Part shown: one piece after another, positions 14,862-16,327 of the stretch
Numbering within the stretch: position 1 is the stretch's first letter
Layout: each line of letters opens with the position of its first letter
NCBI GenBank assembly: GCA_017553815.1
Contig: JAFZJT010000091.1
Location: forward strand, 1-16,327
Length of the DNA: 16,327 nucleotides
From: Clostridia bacterium
GTDB lineage: Bacteria > Bacillota_A > Clostridia > Christensenellales > CAG-138
Reading direction: 5' to 3'
Made by a program: the position numbers and the translations under genes
The notes under the pieces: model-generated
The model's input: only the letters and a program-made list of their open reading frames with translations
Told to the model about the DNA's origin: nothing
Database searches by the model: none

Positions 14862-15553
14862 GAATAGCATTATTTGAGGACAATGGTGAGCATGCGGCAA
14901 AGCTCACGAATCGCATTCAACTATGGGCGGATCAAAGCGGAAAGCGGATCACCGTAACGCATTTTGCCTCCGCGTTTGAAGCAAAGGAGCTTTTATTATT
15001 CGACTGCATCCTTCTTGATGTTGAGATGCCGGGAATGGACGGCATTGAGTTCGCCCGCGAAATACGCGCAAGCGGAAACAAGGTGCCAATAGTTTTTGTT
15101 TCAAGTCATACCGAATACAGCATTGACGGTTATGAGGTTAACGCGCTGCGATTTATCGACAAGAATGCCTCCGATTTCGAACGCAGACTGTTTGAATGTA
15201 TGGATAAGACCGCGTATGAGGTGGAAAACAGCCTTAACGCATACTACAATATCCGCGCGAGCCGAAAGCTGATCAGTATTCCACTGCATGAAATACTGTA
15301 TTTCGAGATCCTCGATCACAATTTGATAGTGCATACCGTTTCCGGCGTTTTCATTGAGCGCAAAACCTTTTCGGAACTTAAAAAAGAACTTCCAAAGCAA
15401 TTCGTCCAGATAGGCAGATCTCATATTGTAAATGTGCTTCAAGCCGGACAGATAACCTCAAAGCAGATCGCGCTTCGAAACGGTGAAACGCTGATCGTTG
15501 CCCCGAAGTATTCTTCGATACTGTTTGAAGCTTTTATGTCAATCAGAAGTTAG
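14858..15553 (+). CDS. agrA: AgrA-like response regulator, receiver plus LytTR DNA-binding domain
   Basis: 231 aa. The receiver domain (1-120) has the acidic pocket E7-D8, phospho-acceptor D54 in I-L-L-D-V-E-M-P-G, S82/S83 in the position of the switch Ser/Thr, and K102. The LytTR domain (about 135-230) shows E-I-L-Y-F-E, F-V-Q-I-G-R-S-H-I-V-N and a closing K-Y-S-S-I-L-F-E-A-F. LytTR regulators bind paired 9-bp direct repeats; such a pair lies upstream of agrD. It is translationally coupled to agrC by a 4-base overlap. The expected role is activation of agrD (autoinduction) and of the secretion/lipoprotein genes beyond it. No sign of damage. Confidence 0.92.
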   Translation: MRIALFEDNGEHAAKLTNRIQLWADQSGKRITVTHFASAFEAKELLLFDCILLDVEMPGMDGIEFAREIRASGNKVPIVFVSSHTEYSIDGYEVNALRFIDKNASDFERRLFECMDKTAYEVENSLNAYYNIRASRKLISIPLHEILYFEILDHNLIVHTVSGVFIERKTFSELKKELPKQFVQIGRSHIVNVLQAGQITSKQIALRNGETLIVAPKYSSILFEAFMSIRS

Positions 15554-15592
15554 TTATGCCCATATCGCAAATGAAAACAGAATCATTCATTT

Positions 15593-16327
15593 TTAATCAG
15601 TCTTGATAGCGTTTTCAACCGTTACCATAAGTTGCTCCCAATCAATTAGCTGATCGTGCTTACACGGAGCACCAGAAACAGGGCTCCGCATCCCCTTTTT
15701 CAGCGAGTGTCTTATATACATTTGAGCAAGCTCACTGACAAGCAGCGACTTATAACTATACAACACTTTATTCCTGAAATCCGCCTTAAAGGCTTCAACC
15801 GCTTTGTCATCATTACAGAGTTTTTGACCATATGTAGCAATTGACAGTACTGCAGACACGCAGATTTCAGACGGAACATCATTGTGCAAGTTGAAAAAAT
15901 CACATACGATTGAACCCGGTTTCTTTAGTTCGTAAGCTGTATACCTACTTAAACTATTTGTTGTTCTTGAGTTCGTTATAGACTCAATATTGCAACTCAT
16001 ATTATGCTTACTCTTTCCGAATTCATGATCCGGCTCATACCTTAAGTCTTTCTTGGTAACGATGTAATGATATTTTTCATTATTGGCACCAAGTGGAACA
16101 CTTTTGTTTTTTAAACACGGATTTAGTGAGTTTTTGTCATTGACAAAGCAATAACCACCACAGTATTCGCTAGTGTATTTATAAAAAGAACAGCAGTCTG
16201 CCATTAATGCGGATGGCGGTTCTTCCAAATCATTATCCCCGCTGCTGATTATTCTGGTTTCGTAATCATCGACTTCGTTTGTCGTACTCACCATCCATTC
16301 ATCTACAGGTTCATCTTCATTGCTACA
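15593..16327 (-). CDS. Unrecognised protein, 5' end outside window
   Basis: The frame is open from the right edge to TAA at 15593-15595, 244 codons in view. ATG 16294 is possible but has no clear ribosome site, and the frame continues upstream (E-D-E-P-V-D-E-W), so the start is probably beyond the window. The protein is polar and acidic at its visible N-terminal end. It has a Cys cluster (D-C-C-S-F-Y, Y-C-G-G-Y-C-F, N-P-C-L-K) and a helical C-terminal half (L-L-V-S-E-L-A-Q-M-Y-I-R-H-S-L) without membrane helices or a signal peptide in view. I recognise no family. It converges with agrA, 39 bp apart, so it is a separate transcription unit. The Cys cluster could bind zinc, but spacing fits no standard finger. 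Confidence 0.6.
   Translation of the reverse strand, partial: CSNEDEPVDEWMVSTTNEVDDYETRIISSGDNDLEEPPSALMADCCSFYKYTSEYCGGYCFVNDKNSLNPCLKNKSVPLGANNEKYHYIVTKKDLRYEPDHEFGKSKHNMSCNIESITNSRTTNSLSRYTAYELKKPGSIVCDFFNLHNDVPSEICVSAVLSIATYGQKLCNDDKAVEAFKADFRNKVLYSYKSLLVSELAQMYIRHSLKKGMRSPVSGAPCKHDQLIDWEQLMVTVENAIKTD

Noticed and set aside
15570..15595. Possible terminator between agrA and the converging gene
   Set aside because: Stem AATGA/TCATT is only 5 bp, AT-rich, with an 8-nt loop; the T-run is interrupted and overlaps the facing gene's stop.

Overview
The window looks like an accessory stretch of a chromosome (or assembled contig) from an anaerobic Firmicute, probably a Clostridia member. The reasons are strong GGAGG-type ribosome sites, an AgrD/AgrC/AgrA peptide quorum-sensing set, Clostridia-style lipoproteins with a Cys-rich P-L-C/N-C-x-H motif, and an FtsH-type M41 peptidase module. 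No taxon can be named from the sequence alone. No rRNA, tRNA, CRISPR array, transposase or integrase was seen. No gene-free stretch exceeds about 300 bases; the longest is the 272-base agrD/agrC divergent region.

Region 1 (1-7826, all minus strand) is a compact, intact operon that I read as a candidate nucleotide-signalling conflict (defence) system. From a well-formed promoter at 7798-7826 it encodes, in order: a 64-aa one-TM protein; a 929-aa membrane protein with two Rossmann/TrkA-N-like units and a degenerate C-terminal RyR-like region; a free-standing 102-aa RyR-domain protein; a 419-aa CARF plus PD-(D/E)XK nuclease of the Card1/Can2 (DUF1887) type; a 166-aa DUF4062/TIR-like protein; and a DUF4062/TIR-like protein with an array of near-identical 47/48-residue TPR units that runs off the left edge. 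Putative nucleotide sensors (CARF, RyR, Rossmann) and likely effectors (nuclease, TIR-like) sit together with no CRISPR locus in view.

Region 2 (7980-12967, minus strand) is a run of six consecutive broken genes: an FtsH remnant lacking its AAA part, an ABC-2 permease remnant, an ABC ATPase frameshifted before its Walker A motif, a lipoprotein with an in-frame amber codon, a second related lipoprotein frameshifted in its signal peptide, and a small secreted protein frameshifted after its signal peptide. Three of the lesions are single missing bases in homopolymers, so assembly error must be excluded; the truncations and the amber codon cannot be explained that way.

Region 3 (13132-15553) is an Agr quorum-sensing module: a 46-aa AgrD precursor (minus strand; predicted thiolactone core CFGPM), divergent from agrC and agrA (plus strand, ATGA overlap). 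The shared intergenic region carries a promoter for each side and a 21-bp-period direct repeat, typical of LytTR regulator sites, just upstream of the agrD -35. No AgrB is present. The decayed secretion/lipoprotein genes lie directly downstream of agrD and were plausibly its regulon.

Region 4 (15593-16327, minus strand) holds the 3' part of an unrecognised Cys-containing protein that enters from beyond the right edge.
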